A stretch of 64,000 nucleotides of DNA from Gammaproteobacteria bacterium (GCA_018401885.1 JAGYKB010000007.1:41542-105541), one strand, 5' to 3'; positions 26,480 through 36,566 are shown, numbered from the stretch's first letter. Notes: generated by a model from the sequence alone, not told the origin. Made by a program: numbers and translations.

Positions 26480-29260
26480 CTAAGCTAGTCGTCTAAGCAC
26501 ATTTAACGGGCTTATATTTACAACGCCGCGTGTCGAATTAATACCAAGCCCTGCGATTATTATCATGCCGGCGAGCGGCCCCGCGATCCAAACCCAGTAG
26601 TGAAGATTAAACTCCTGCTCGAACACTTGCTCCTGCAGATAATACAGACTCGCCTCTGCACCGAGCGTCGCCACTAGTCCCGCCATAAGACCAATACTGG
26701 CAAACTCGATTAGTAAGCTCGTCATAATTAGCCGCTTACCGGCGCCAAGAGTGCGCAGAATCGCGTTTTCGTAAAAGCGCTCGTCGAGCGTGGCATTAAC
26801 GCAGGCGAGTAGCACAAGCGCACCGCACACCAGCACCAAGACTGAAATAAGCTCGATCGCCGAGGTCACCTGCGCGATGATATTTTGTATTTGCTCGATC
26901 AGCGCGTCGATTTCGATCACAACGATCGTTGGGAAACGCTGCACTAATTCGTTGAGCAATATTTTCTGCTCTCTCTCCATCAGTGCGGTCGACAAGAACG
27001 TCGCGCCCAGATGATCGATTGTGCCGGGCGAGAAAATGATAAAGAAATTCGGCTGCATATTGTCCCAGCGTACGCTGCGGAAACTACTCACCTCAGCGCT
27101 AACCGTCTGCGCGTTGATCTCGAACTCGATCACATCACCTAACTCGATATCTAGCCAGTCGGCATAGTCTTGCTCGATCGACACAAACCCCGCTTCGACC
27201 GCCTCACCCCACCACTCGCCGCCGGTGACACGGTTATCCGCTGGGAGTTCCTGCGCCCAGGTGACCTGACGCCTGCTCAGGCGTCCACCGACTTCGCCCT
27301 CTTCGGCCTCATCACCTGCTTCGCCTTCACTTGCCAGCTCGCTTGAACCTGCTGTAGGAGTGGCACTGGCTGCATTGGCCTCGCCCTGCCCGTAACCCAC
27401 TGAAAGGCCTACGCGCGCGGCACCCTTCGCGGCGTCTTCCTCGGTGTCATCGCCACCGCCGGCCAGCGTGCCACGCTCGGCATCAGATTCAAGCTCGTCC
27501 TGCGGATCTGGCGTCGCACCATTTATCTTGGTTACGCGCGCACTGATAAGTGGATAGAACGCATTCCCCTGCACGCCATTTTCGTCGAAAAACGCTTCTA
27601 TGCCAGCGATCTGTGGCTGAGAGATATTCATCATGAAGTGATTTGGCGTATTCTCAGGAAGCTGCGCCTGCCAGTCAGAAATGAGATCAGTACGCAGTAG
27701 GCCTAAGATAAGCAGAGACATTATCGTTACCGAAAACACCATCACTTGTAAGACATTTTGCTTTCGCCTGCGACGCGCCGCGCTCATCGCAAGCTTCCAC
27801 GCACTGCCGGCGCGCATGCCCACCGCGCTGCTCGAGTTCAACAGCAATAATGAGAGCCCCGACAGAAGAACGGCGATGCTGGCGACTGCAACGACGAGGA
27901 CCGACGTCAGCACCGCGTCTTGGCTATACCAGTAGACGAGCCCGATCGTGCCACCAACGCCGAAAATATACGGCACATTGGCACCCACTTTTTGCTGGCT
28001 AATATCTTTTCGTAACACGCGCAGCGGCGGCGTTTCTCGCAGAGCCAGAAGCGGCGGCAATGCGAACGACAGCAGGCAGATTACAGCCGTCATTGCCCCC
28101 ACGATGAAAGGCTCGAACCCCGCAGCGGGAAGATCGACAGTGATCACCGTTTGCAGCGCCCGCAGAATCACGTGGTGGACACCCCACCCTAAAACACTGC
28201 CGACCAGCACGGCGACAATCGCAAGCAGCGCCTGTATCCACAAATAGATAAAGCCGATTTGCGGTGAGGTACAGCCGAAGGTCTTGAGAATCGCCACGTA
28301 GTCATAGTGGCGTTCGGAGTAGCGCTTGGCGGTTAGTGCTATAGCTACGCCGGCAAGGAGCACGGCAAATAGCGAGCCCAGAAGCAAAAACGACTCAGCA
28401 CGACTCAGCGCTTCGCTAACTTCTTCACTTTCGTCTCGCACGTCGCGAAGGCGATACTCGCCCTCGTATTCGGTGTCGACCCATGTTTCGAAGTCGTCGA
28501 GAGCCAATAGTTCCTCGGCTGCAAATAGGAAACGGTAGCTCACGCGGCTTCCAAGCTGCACAACATTGGTCTTGGCAACGTCATCCATATGAAGCATTAG
28601 ACGCGGGCCAGCGTTGTCGACCATGCCACCGCCGGATCTGTCGGGCTCCGCGATAATTATTTTGCTGACTGTGAGTTCCGCTTCTCCAACATAGACACTG
28701 TCGCCGACGTCCAGCCCGAGCGCAGGCAGCGCGCGGGATTCCAGCCACACCTCACCCGGCTGCGGACCGCTTTGAATCGGCTCACCACGAATAAACGGGG
28801 CATCGGCGATAATGACATCGCCGCGAAGCGGATAGGCATCGCTAACCGCTTTCGCGCTAACGAGCATATTGCCGGTATCGGAGAATGCCATCGAGGTAAA
28901 CGACAGCGTGCGCGCCGTGCGCAAGCCGCGCGACTGCGCTTCGTTTAGAATCTCGTCGGGTAGCGCCTTGCCGCTACCGAGAACACGGTCAGCGGCGAGC
29001 ATGTTCGCCGACTCGAGCAGAAGCGCTTTCTCCAGGCGATCGGTAAATAGCGCAATGCCGCTCACCGAGGTCACTGCCATCACTAAGGCAAGGAACAAAA
29101 GACGCAGTTCACCGCTCAGCCAGTCGCGCCACAACAGTCGTGAAGCAAGACCTATGAGTGTCGACCAACTTTTACTGCCGTCGGTGAGCCGCTGCGGCGA
29201 GGACTGACCTGAAAAACCAGCACTGCGGTTGTTTTGAATTGGCGACTGAGACGAAGGCAT
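26480..29260 (-). CDS. ybbP: FtsX-like ABC transporter permease (YbbP type) with acidic insertion
   Basis: Inner-membrane permease of about 926 residues (ATG 29260, 8 bases after the stop of the ATPase gene; a GTG at 29296 is possible). Layout: one N-terminal membrane helix, a large periplasmic domain, two FtsX-type membrane blocks around residues 300-510 and 790-920, and a second periplasmic domain between them. It pairs with the YbbA-type ATPase, as in other gammaproteobacteria. Oddity: an inserted stretch of about 75 residues near 585-660, rich in Glu, Asp, Gly and Ala (for example DDTEEDAAKG, EGEAGDEAEEGE), interrupts the usual link to VTWAQELPADNRV. The transported substrate is unknown. 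Confidence 0.85.
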   Translation of the reverse strand: MPSSQSPIQNNRSAGFSGQSSPQRLTDGSKSWSTLIGLASRLLWRDWLSGELRLLFLALVMAVTSVSGIALFTDRLEKALLLESANMLAADRVLGSGKALPDEILNEAQSRGLRTARTLSFTSMAFSDTGNMLVSAKAVSDAYPLRGDVIIADAPFIRGEPIQSGPQPGEVWLESRALPALGLDVGDSVYVGEAELTVSKIIIAEPDRSGGGMVDNAGPRLMLHMDDVAKTNVVQLGSRVSYRFLFAAEELLALDDFETWVDTEYEGEYRLRDVRDESEEVSEALSRAESFLLLGSLFAVLLAGVAIALTAKRYSERHYDYVAILKTFGCTSPQIGFIYLWIQALLAIVAVLVGSVLGWGVHHVILRALQTVITVDLPAAGFEPFIVGAMTAVICLLSFALPPLLALRETPPLRVLRKDISQQKVGANVPYIFGVGGTIGLVYWYSQDAVLTSVLVVAVASIAVLLSGLSLLLLNSSSAVGMRAGSAWKLAMSAARRRRKQNVLQVMVFSVTIMSLLILGLLRTDLISDWQAQLPENTPNHFMMNISQPQIAGIEAFFDENGVQGNAFYPLISARVTKINGATPDPQDELESDAERGTLAGGGDDTEEDAAKGAARVGLSVGYGQGEANAASATPTAGSSELASEGEAGDEAEEGEVGGRLSRRQVTWAQELPADNRVTGGEWWGEAVEAGFVSIEQDYADWLDIELGDVIEFEINAQTVSAEVSSFRSVRWDNMQPNFFIIFSPGTIDHLGATFLSTALMEREQKILLNELVQRFPTIVVIEIDALIEQIQNIIAQVTSAIELISVLVLVCGALVLLACVNATLDERFYENAILRTLGAGKRLIMTSLLIEFASIGLMAGLVATLGAEASLYYLQEQVFEQEFNLHYWVWIAGPLAGMIIIAGLGINSTRGVVNISPLNVLRRLA

Positions 29261-29267
29261 GGGTGAA

Positions 29268-29993
29268 TTAGACACTCGCAGACTCCGCGCTTGCACTCAT
29301 GGAAAGTGCCACACTCGGCGACCCTGAATCACTCTCGATCCCGCCGGCGATCAACCGGACGATGCGACCGCAGCGCTGCGCAAGGCGTTCGTCGTGGGTC
29401 ACTAATACCAGCGTTGTCGAAAACTCTTTATTGAGATCAAAAATAAGTTCGACGATCTTCGTGCCTGTGGCAGTGTCAAGATTGCCGGTGGGCTCGTCGG
29501 CAAATAGGATTTTGGCCTCGGTCGCAAAAGCGCGCGCTATTGCCACGCGCTGCTGCTCGCCGCCCGAAAGCTGATTAGGGTAGTGAGTGATGCGCTCGGC
29601 GAGACCAACTCGCTCAAGAAGCGCAGTTGCTTTAGCACGTGCCTGTGCATCGCCCTTTAGCTCGATCGGTAACATCACATTCTCTAGGGCAGTTAGGCTG
29701 GGCAGTAATTGAAAAGACTGAAAAACAAACCCGACAATCTGACCGCGTAGCACTGCACGCTGCTCCTCATCCATCGCCGCCAGACTGTGTCCACCGAGCC
29801 ATACGTCGCCACTGGTCGCCGCGTCGAGACCCGCCATAAGCCCTAGCAGCGTAGACTTGCCTGAGCCCGAAGCACCTACTATGGCGACAGTCTCGGCCTC
29901 CGCGATACTTAAATCGACCGACTTAAGGATCGTCAAGACACCCTCACTGGTCGTCACGCTCTTAGTCAGCCCGCGAATCTCTATCATGTTCAT
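29268..29993 (-). CDS. ybbA: ABC transporter ATP-binding protein (YbbA type)
   Basis: ATPase of 241 residues of the LolD/MacB-like family. Walker A GASGSGKST, Q-loop VFQSFQLLPSLTALENV, signature LSGGEQQRVAIARA, Walker B ILFADEPTGNLD and the switch His in LVTHDERLAQ are all intact. AGGGA precedes the ATG. It drives the FtsX-like permease encoded immediately downstream and is divergent from the TesA-type esterase gene; this arrangement (tesA / ybbA-ybbP) is conserved in gammaproteobacteria. The C-terminal tail is Ser/Ala-rich. Confidence 0.93.
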   Translation of the reverse strand: MNMIEIRGLTKSVTTSEGVLTILKSVDLSIAEAETVAIVGASGSGKSTLLGLMAGLDAATSGDVWLGGHSLAAMDEEQRAVLRGQIVGFVFQSFQLLPSLTALENVMLPIELKGDAQARAKATALLERVGLAERITHYPNQLSGGEQQRVAIARAFATEAKILFADEPTGNLDTATGTKIVELIFDLNKEFSTTLVLVTHDERLAQRCGRIVRLIAGGIESDSGSPSVALSMSASAESASV

Positions 29994-30265
29994 TGTCGTC
30001 CCTGTCTTTGGTGATGCTGCGCTACCGCGCTAGCTCTAGCGTCACGTTACCGATATCCCGCAGCCAAGCAATTCAGTTGCAAGCGTAGAGTGTAACTACG
30101 CGGGCGTTGTAACACGAGCGGTGATAAGGTTTCGTTAACCAAGTATAACGCTAGATCAAGCTTGGCAGTTTGCCGAGAAAGACTTACCCCTAAAAGACCA
30201 CTGAGGTATTCTGAGCGTAGTTTCCTTGATCTTCGTAAATTTACGCCACGAGAACTGTTCTATCG

Positions 30266-30925
30266 ATGATTAAAGCTTTTATTTCAGTAGTCTACGCTGC
30301 ATTACTTTTGATGCAGACGTCAGTTGCTTTTGCGCAAGAGAGCCCCTCCTCACAGGCTCCCACTCAGCCGAGCATTCTTGTATTCGGCGACAGCTTAAGT
30401 GCAGCCTACGGCATAGGTGAAGACGAGGGCTGGGTGACGCTGCTCGCTGAGCGACTCAAGCAGGAAAACAGCAAGATTCAGGTGATCAACGGCAGCGTGA
30501 GCGGCGAAACAACTACAGGCGGCCGCGCTCGACTGCCGAGCCTGTTGCAGCGCTACGCTCCGGCTTATGTCTTAATAGAGCTTGGGGGTAACGACGGCCT
30601 GCGTGGATTACCGCTGGCGCTGATGCGTGAAAACCTTACCGAGATGATCACTCTCTCAAAGGCGAGCGGCGCAACGGTATTAATTGCTGGCATGCAAATC
30701 CCACCGAATTACGGCCCACGCTACACCGAGCCGTTTTACGCGCAATACGCCGAATTAGCCGAGGAATTCGACCTTTACCTCATCCCCTTTCTCATCGACG
30801 GCATACCACAGCAGCCAGAGCTGATGCAGGCGGACGGCATCCATCCGAAGGCCGAGGCGCAGTCAATGATACTCAACAATGTCTGGCCGGTCCTGCGCGA
30901 GGCAATGAGCGCAGACGACTTTTAG
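30266..30925 (+). CDS. tesA: SGNH-family arylesterase / lysophospholipase-thioesterase I
   Basis: Periplasmic esterase of 219 residues with a signal peptide (MIKAFISVVYAALLLMQTSVAFA, cut before QES). All four SGNH blocks are present: VFGDSLSAAYGI (Ser43), NGSVSGETTTGG, ELGGNDGLRG, and the Asp-His pair in ADGIHPKAEAQ. Family members hydrolyse acyl thioesters, lysophospholipids and aryl esters. The gene is divergent from the ybbA-ybbP ABC operon across about 270 bases, the conserved neighbourhood of tesA, which supports the symbol. Confidence 0.92.
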   Translation: MIKAFISVVYAALLLMQTSVAFAQESPSSQAPTQPSILVFGDSLSAAYGIGEDEGWVTLLAERLKQENSKIQVINGSVSGETTTGGRARLPSLLQRYAPAYVLIELGGNDGLRGLPLALMRENLTEMITLSKASGATVLIAGMQIPPNYGPRYTEPFYAQYAELAEEFDLYLIPFLIDGIPQQPELMQADGIHPKAEAQSMILNNVWPVLREAMSADDF

Positions 30926-31025
30926 CGTAAGCAACGAGGGTGATACTCTGAATCAAAGTACCGTTCGCGCTCGATCAATTGCATGTACACAACCCAGAAA
31001 ATTCTTAGCAAGGCCGATGGCCTGG

Positions 31026-32345
31026 CTAGCTCCGCGGCAGCCTATCTTTGATTCGATACAGCATTAGCGCCGATCCCATATTGCATACCGCAATCGCAAC
31101 CAGTGCGAGGTCATAGTTGCCGACTTGGTCGTAATAATATGCGACAAGCACAGGGCCCAACGCTGCCATACCGAGCACAAACGGGAGCGCAGTCGAGCGA
31201 ACCGAGCCGAGGTAGCGGCGCCCGAACGTGGTCGCCCAGATCACTTCCTGAAGCGGCAACAGACCGCCCCAGCCAAACCCCATCATGATGAACCCAGAGT
31301 ACACAAGCGCATCAAAACGTGTAGCGACGCTATAAACGATAACCAGCACCGCACCACCAGTCAGCGCCGCGCCGATTGCCGCTAGCTTTTTGGGGCTGTA
31401 CCGATCAATTAAAATACCCCAAACAGGCTTGCTCAAAAAAGCAGGGATCGATGCGAGTGAAATCATGCTCGAGGCTATAAAGCGGGAGTAGCCCGCGTCG
31501 GTCATCAAGGGAATTGTTTGGAGAAGCATGACTGTAATTGAGATCTGGAACAGACCGAAGGCCAGCACTAGCGTGTAGAAGGTTGAGGTGCGCATCGCCT
31601 GCGCGCGGGTCATAGAGTTGGCGAAGTCTGCGCTCGCCGCTTCGCCCTGCCCAGCCGAAATCTGGTCTGGCGAAATGCCATCGGGGTGCCAACCGAAGTC
31701 CTCAGGCGCGCGCCGTACGACGAATGCCATGGGTAATGTCATCACACCGGCGAGTAGTGCTAGTAGCTGCCAAGACGTGCGCCAGCCAAAGGAATCGACA
31801 AAATAGGTCGCGAGAATCGGTAGTACAATGCCCGAGAGCGAAATGCCCATGCCGGCGAGAGCGACCGCGCGGCCTCGGCGCTCGACAAACCACTTACCCA
31901 ACGTCACGTTAACAACGAGATTGCCCACCATCGCAGCGCCTGCGGTCAACACAAGCCCGTTCAGCACTAGCCAGTGCGTAAGTGTCTGCACTTTGCTCAG
32001 TCCGAATAGCGCGGCGACGAGCAGACTTCCACCGATGAGAATAAAACGGCGCCCGCCATGCTTATCAATTTGCGCTCCGATTAAAAATCCGGTGAACGCC
32101 ATGACCATCTGGCCGACGGAGCGCGACGCCGAAAACTCAGCGCGACTCCAGCCGAACTCCTCGGTCATCGGGATCATGAAGGCACCCACGACATAGTTCG
32201 CCATGCCCACCGAGATGAACTGGGTGACAAAACCGGCGAGGATTATCCAGTAACCATAATAGAAACCAGAACTCGCGCCCGGCTCAGGCGGCGTCAACGG
32301 CCCCGAGGCTTTCTCGATAACACCGTGTCTTGAAATATCTGGCAT
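31026..32345 (-). CDS. MFS transporter, monocarboxylate/oxalate-type
   Basis: Major facilitator of 439 residues with 12 predicted membrane helices. It starts YGYWIILAGFVTQFISVGMANYVVGAFMIPM, reminiscent of the OFA/monocarboxylate group, has the inter-domain loop with IDKHGGRRFILIGG after helix 2, and later LIDRYSPKKLAAIGA. A good Shine-Dalgarno (AGGATTCC) precedes the ATG. It lies 78 bases after pdxJ on the same strand. The substrate is probably a small organic acid, but this is weakly supported. Confidence 0.82.
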   Translation of the reverse strand: MPDISRHGVIEKASGPLTPPEPGASSGFYYGYWIILAGFVTQFISVGMANYVVGAFMIPMTEEFGWSRAEFSASRSVGQMVMAFTGFLIGAQIDKHGGRRFILIGGSLLVAALFGLSKVQTLTHWLVLNGLVLTAGAAMVGNLVVNVTLGKWFVERRGRAVALAGMGISLSGIVLPILATYFVDSFGWRTSWQLLALLAGVMTLPMAFVVRRAPEDFGWHPDGISPDQISAGQGEAASADFANSMTRAQAMRTSTFYTLVLAFGLFQISITVMLLQTIPLMTDAGYSRFIASSMISLASIPAFLSKPVWGILIDRYSPKKLAAIGAALTGGAVLVIVYSVATRFDALVYSGFIMMGFGWGGLLPLQEVIWATTFGRRYLGSVRSTALPFVLGMAALGPVLVAYYYDQVGNYDLALVAIAVCNMGSALMLYRIKDRLPRS

Positions 32346-32423
32346 GGAATCCTTAAGCTAGGTAGGTGTCGCGCCCGAGTGCAGGCAGGTTCGTTCAGCG
32401 CATCTCCTGCGGGGCAACGAGCC

Positions 32424-33158
32424 TTATGCAGCCTCTGCACACAGCGCAAGATAGCGCGCTATTACCTTATCGACACCCTGATCAAGAGACTCCACTATTA
32501 ATGCGTGTCCAATAGATACTTCAAGAATGGAAGGGATAGTTAAAAACTCGCCAAGGTTGGCAAGATCCAGATCGTGACCCGCATTGAGGCCGAGTCCAAG
32601 CTGCGTCGCACGCAGCGCCGCTGCGCGATACTTCTCGAGAACGGTGTCCTGCGACTCGCTATCGAACGCCTGCGCGTAGCTTTCAGTGTAAAGCTCAATT
32701 CGGTCGGCTCCAACACTCGGCACGCGCTCGACCATCTCGACATCGGGGTCTAGGAAAATACTGCTACGAATATCAGCATCGCGAAGCCTCGCTAAGACAT
32801 TCGACAGAAGGCTTTCGTGCGCACTGATGTCCCAGCCATGATCAGACGTCAGCTGATCTGGGGCGTCGGGGACGAGCGTGCACTGGTCGGGCTTAGCGTT
32901 GAGTACAAGCTCCATGAACTCTTCGCTAGGATAGCCCTCGATATTAAATTCGACGCCCGGGTAGTCGGCGAGAAATGAAGTGAGTTCGCGAATATCGCGG
33001 CGCGTAATATGACGCTCGTCCGGGCGAGGATGCACGGTAATACCCTTAACACCCAAGCCAATTACGCGCTTTGCGAAAGCTATTACACTGGGAAAATCAC
33101 GCCCACGTGAGTTTCTTAGCAGCGCAATTTTGTTTACGTTGACACTCAATACAGTCAT
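32424..33158 (-). CDS. pdxJ: pyridoxine 5'-phosphate synthase
   Basis: TIM-barrel enzyme of 244 residues (ATG 33158; a GTG 12 bases upstream is possible). It condenses 3-amino-2-oxopropyl phosphate with 1-deoxy-D-xylulose 5-phosphate to pyridoxine 5'-phosphate. Motifs: SVNVNKIALLRNSRG at the start, GITVHPRPDERHI, NIEGYPSEEF, QCTLVPDAPDQLTSDHGWD, FLDPDVEMVERV, LNAGHDLDLANL and EVSIGHALIVESL. With pdxH in this window it covers two steps of B6 synthesis. Downstream member of a bcp - hydrolase - pdxJ reverse-strand run. Confidence 0.95.
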   Translation of the reverse strand: MTVLSVNVNKIALLRNSRGRDFPSVIAFAKRVIGLGVKGITVHPRPDERHITRRDIRELTSFLADYPGVEFNIEGYPSEEFMELVLNAKPDQCTLVPDAPDQLTSDHGWDISAHESLLSNVLARLRDADIRSSIFLDPDVEMVERVPSVGADRIELYTESYAQAFDSESQDTVLEKYRAAALRATQLGLGLNAGHDLDLANLGEFLTIPSILEVSIGHALIVESLDQGVDKVIARYLALCAEAA

Positions 33159-33207
33159 CAATCTACTCACTTATAATGGGAAAGCCGCACAAGAGTTAAG
33201 AACAAAT

Positions 33208-34038
33208 TTATGCATCCGTCGCCTCTAGAAAATCGAACACAATCTTCTGAAACGCCTGCGGCTTGTCTGCATGCACCCAATGCCCAGCTTCCATAACAAT
33301 TTTAACCGACGCCTGCGGAAATAAGGCGAGTATTTCCGGCTCGTGCTCTGCGCCGATATAACCTGATTCGCTGCCCTTGACGAACAGCACCGGTTTGTCG
33401 AATGGCGCATCGCCCTCGGGCTTCTCGCGGAGTCGATCGTATTGGTCTTTTATTGCAGCCACGTTTAATTTCCAGCGCAGCCCACCACCCTCAGCGCGCG
33501 TGAGGTTCGTCATAATGAATTTAAGCGTCGCCTCGTCTTCGATATGTTGCGCTAGATGGGCCTCGGCATCGGCTCTATTGACTGCCGTCGTCAGATCCAG
33601 CGTCATCATGCCCTCTATAACGCGATGGTGGCCTGGCCCCATGCTCTGATAGGCCACCGGCGCAATGTCAACGATGATTAGGCGCTTAACAAGAGCGGGA
33701 TAGCTCAGCGCTAGCTGCATCGCGACCTTGCCACCCATTGAATGGCCAAGCACTGTGCAGGCGCCGAGCGCATGAGTCTCGATAAGCAGGCGGACGTCCT
33801 CCGCCATCGCCTGATAATCGAGTTCGGGTGCGTGCGGCGACTCGCCATGATTGCGCAGATCGATGCCAATCACACGATAGCGTTCGGCAAGCGCCTTGCT
33901 ATGCAGCCCCCAATTGCCTTGATGACCAAATAGCCCATGCAGCACCAGAAGCGGTTCACGTTCTGCTGCATTCGCCTTGGCAACGGCCTCGTCTGCGGCA
34001 ACATAGTCTCGGACATTTAATTCAACAACCTGGCGCAT
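33208..34038 (-). CDS. alpha/beta hydrolase (YbfF-like)
   Basis: Alpha/beta-fold hydrolase of 276 residues, cytosolic. LLVLHGLFGHQGNWG forms the oxyanion region, VLGHSMGGKVAMQLA carries the nucleophile Ser, and MEAGHWVHADKPQAF the catalytic His. It resembles YbfF-type esterases. The ATG at 34038 overlaps the bcp stop by one base (TGATG), a sign of translational coupling; the TTG 3 bases earlier is less likely. Physiological substrate unknown. Confidence 0.88.
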   Translation of the reverse strand: MRQVVELNVRDYVAADEAVAKANAAEREPLLVLHGLFGHQGNWGLHSKALAERYRVIGIDLRNHGESPHAPELDYQAMAEDVRLLIETHALGACTVLGHSMGGKVAMQLALSYPALVKRLIIVDIAPVAYQSMGPGHHRVIEGMMTLDLTTAVNRADAEAHLAQHIEDEATLKFIMTNLTRAEGGGLRWKLNVAAIKDQYDRLREKPEGDAPFDKPVLFVKGSESGYIGAEHEPEILALFPQASVKIVMEAGHWVHADKPQAFQKIVFDFLEATDA

Positions 34039-34532
34039 CAAGCGTCGAGCTCCGCGAGCAAAGCGAGGACATCGTCGTGATGTGACTTGGTCTTCACCTT
34101 GTCCATCACCTGCGCCAAACGCCCCTGTTTATCGATGATAAACGTTGTGCGCAGGATCCCCATGAATTCTTTACCCATAAACTTTTTCAGCCCCCAGGCG
34201 CCGTAAGCGTCGGCTACCGCGTGATCTTCATCGGACAAAAGTTGAAAATTGAGCTCGTGCTTTTCCTCGAACTTTGCCAGACGCGCAGGCGGGTCTGGGC
34301 TGATGCCAATCGCTAACGCACCCAATTTGGCGAGCGCTTTCTGCGTGTCTCTTAAGCCGCAGGCCTGCACCGTGCAGCCGGGCGTCATCGCTTTGGGATA
34401 GAAGTACAACACCACGTGTGACTTGCCCCTGAAGTCCTTCAGACTAATTTTCTCACCGGCCTGATTTAGCAAAGTAAATGCCGGCGCGAGATTGCCAACC
34501 TTCGGGAAAGGCTTTTTTGTGTCGGTTGTCAT
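34038..34532 (-). CDS. bcp: thioredoxin-dependent thiol peroxidase (Bcp/PrxQ)
   Basis: Atypical 2-Cys peroxiredoxin of 164 residues that reduces organic hydroperoxides and H2O2 with thioredoxin. The block YFYPKAMTPGCTVQACGLRD holds the peroxidatic Cys in PGCT and a resolving Cys five residues on, as in Bcp. GILRTTFIIDKQGRL is the usual late strand. AAGGAG precedes the ATG. It is the first gene of the run with the alpha/beta hydrolase and pdxJ, and is divergent from cobB. Confidence 0.94.
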   Translation of the reverse strand: MTTDTKKPFPKVGNLAPAFTLLNQAGEKISLKDFRGKSHVVLYFYPKAMTPGCTVQACGLRDTQKALAKLGALAIGISPDPPARLAKFEEKHELNFQLLSDEDHAVADAYGAWGLKKFMGKEFMGILRTTFIIDKQGRLAQVMDKVKTKSHHDDVLALLAELDA

Positions 34533-34598
34533 CTTAATCTCCTTGGTGATTCAGCCGATGGATTATACTCACAAGACTCAGATTAACTAGGCTACTTA

Positions 34599-35336
34599 AT
34601 GCACTACAGTAACGCCCTTTCGCGCGCACCTAGATCGGTTGTCGTCTTGACCGGCGCCGGTATTTCCGCCGAGTCGGGTATACGAACCTTCCGCGCAAGC
34701 GACGGGCTATGGGAAGAGCACCGCATCGAAGATGTTGCCTCGCCCGAAGGCTTTGCCCGCAACCCAACCCTTGTTTACGATTTCTATAATCAACGCAGAC
34801 GCCAGTTACAGTCCCCAGCCATAAAACCCAACGCCGCCCACAGCGCGCTCGCAAGATTCGAGCACAACTTCGTGCAAGCCGGGGGCGAATTTCTCCTAGT
34901 CACCCAGAACGTAGATAACCTCCACGAACGCGCCGGCTCAGAATCGCTCTGTCATATGCATGGGGAGTTACTGAAAAGCCGCTGCCTTAACAGTGGGCTC
35001 ATCTTTGAGTGGCGCGAAGACCTTGGATTCGACTCAGTTTGCCGCTGTTGCCAGCAGAGGGGGAATTTGCGACCCCATATCGTCTGGTTTGGCGAAATGC
35101 CGTGTCACATGAATGTGATCGAAGCCGCCCTTACCCGCTGCGACCTCTTCATTTCGATTGGCACCTCGGGGAATGTTTATCCTGCAGCAGGGTTTGGACA
35201 GCTCGCACGCTATGCCGGCGCACACACGGTGGAGATTAACCTTGAAGACACCCGCTCGGGATTCGACGAGGTAGTGCTAGGGCCAGCGGCAACTCGAGTC
35301 CCCGAGTTTTTTAACTCACTTCTACAGAACAGCTAA
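34599..35336 (+). CDS. cobB: NAD-dependent protein deacylase (sirtuin)
   Basis: Class III sirtuin of 245 residues removing acetyl or succinyl groups from lysines with NAD+. Motifs: [18 protein letters not shown], then FYNQRRRQL with the Tyr and Arg that in E. coli CobB allow desuccinylation, [12 protein letters not shown], catalytic His in [33 protein letters not shown]. The zinc region matches E. coli CobB, with RCLNSG in place of a full first Cys pair and CRCC for the second. Divergent from bcp by 66 bases. No strong Shine-Dalgarno is visible. Confidence 0.94.
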   Translation: MHYSNALSRAPRSVVVLTGAGISAESGIRTFRASDGLWEEHRIEDVASPEGFARNPTLVYDFYNQRRRQLQSPAIKPNAAHSALARFEHNFVQAGGEFLLVTQNVDNLHERAGSESLCHMHGELLKSRCLNSGLIFEWREDLGFDSVCRCCQQRGNLRPHIVWFGEMPCHMNVIEAALTRCDLFISIGTSGNVYPAAGFGQLARYAGAHTVEINLEDTRSGFDEVVLGPAATRVPEFFNSLLQNS

Positions 35337-35420
35337 TTCCGCTTTCAGACCAAAATGATAGAGCATTTACTTTGTTCGGCGATTCCGAGAAAATGATGAA
35401 AATTTACAGGGAAAATCAAT

Positions 35421-36566
35421 ATGCTACGTAAAATTGCCCTTGGTCTGAGCGCCCTTGTGGGCGTCTTGTTTTTGGGCGGCGCGATCGTCTATCTCGCCAC
35501 TAATCCCTCCCAGCCTCCCGAAGGCTCAGTAGCGGCCGAATTCCTGAAGCCAGGCGCCTTTGATGTAGGCGTGCAGGAGATGGTTTTTGTTGATACAAGC
35601 CGTCCCACGGCGGTCAACCGCGACTACGCAGGCGACACTAAGCGCACGTTTAACACCACGCTCTGGTTCCCGATAGGTGCGGACAGCGCGCACCCTCTAG
35701 TCATTCACAGCCACGGCTTCACCTCCGCACGCAACGACCTGAGCTATGTTGCCGAACAACTGGCGAGCCACGGCTATGTGGTCGCCGCTGCGGACTATCC
35801 TTTAACCTATGGAGGCGCGCCCGGCAGACCGAACTCCGTCGATGTTTTAAATCAGCCCGAGGACGTGAGCTTCCTGATTGACTCGATGCTCGCGCTCAAT
35901 GGCGCCGATAAGCCTTTCGATGGCACGATCGATTCTCAGCGCATCGGCCTGATGGGCTATTCGCTAGGAGGCCTCACGACCGAGCTCGCCACCTACCACC
36001 CTCGCCTGCGCGATCCTCGTGTCGCCGCGGCTGTATCTATCGCTGGCCCCACAGTGGGGATGACTTCTCAGTTTTTCTCCACCACCGACGTGCCTTTCTT
36101 GATGATCGCCGGGACATTGGATTTTCTAATAAACTTTGACGCAAACGCCGCGCCAATTCCCGAACTAATTCCCGGCGCACAGCTCGCATCAATTCGAGGC
36201 GGCACGCACCTTGGCTTTGCAGGCGTCGCCGACCCTATGTTCCGCTTCATGCATCACCCGGACGATCTCGGCTGCCAAGCGGTGCTCGCGAACCTCGACA
36301 CCGACCCTAATGACACTGTGCTACTGCTCGGCGGCGAAGACGATGGCATCGTCGTAGATGTGGACGCGCCCCAAGTCTGCGAGATCCGCCACACCGAGAA
36401 GGCGCTGCATCCGGGGGAGCAGCAGATAATCACAAGCATCGCAACCCTTGCGTTCTTCGAGTCGGTGTTTGCCGAGGCCGCCGCCGACCGAGCAGCGGCT
36501 AAGTCCGCGTTGAACACAGCCTTGAATGAAGAGCTAGCGAATGCGTCTCTTGCCGACGATGATTAA
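35421..36566 (+). CDS. exported alpha/beta hydrolase, dienelactone-hydrolase/PAF-acetylhydrolase-like
   Basis: Protein of 381 residues with an N-terminal hydrophobic segment (IALGLSALVGVLFLGGAIVYLAT) that acts as signal or anchor. The hydrolase domain shows PLVIHSHGFTSARNDLSYVAEQLASHGYVVAAADYP, GLMGYSLGGLTTELA with the nucleophile Ser, and FLMIAGTLDFLINFDANA with a probable acid residue. A His is found in RGGTHLGFAG. This architecture is common in exported hydrolases of the PET-hydrolase/PAF-acetylhydrolase kind. AGGGAAA precedes the ATG. No partner genes are apparent; the substrate is unknown. Confidence 0.8.
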   Translation: MLRKIALGLSALVGVLFLGGAIVYLATNPSQPPEGSVAAEFLKPGAFDVGVQEMVFVDTSRPTAVNRDYAGDTKRTFNTTLWFPIGADSAHPLVIHSHGFTSARNDLSYVAEQLASHGYVVAAADYPLTYGGAPGRPNSVDVLNQPEDVSFLIDSMLALNGADKPFDGTIDSQRIGLMGYSLGGLTTELATYHPRLRDPRVAAAVSIAGPTVGMTSQFFSTTDVPFLMIAGTLDFLINFDANAAPIPELIPGAQLASIRGGTHLGFAGVADPMFRFMHHPDDLGCQAVLANLDTDPNDTVLLLGGEDDGIVVDVDAPQVCEIRHTEKALHPGEQQIITSIATLAFFESVFAEAAADRAAAKSALNTALNEELANASLADDD

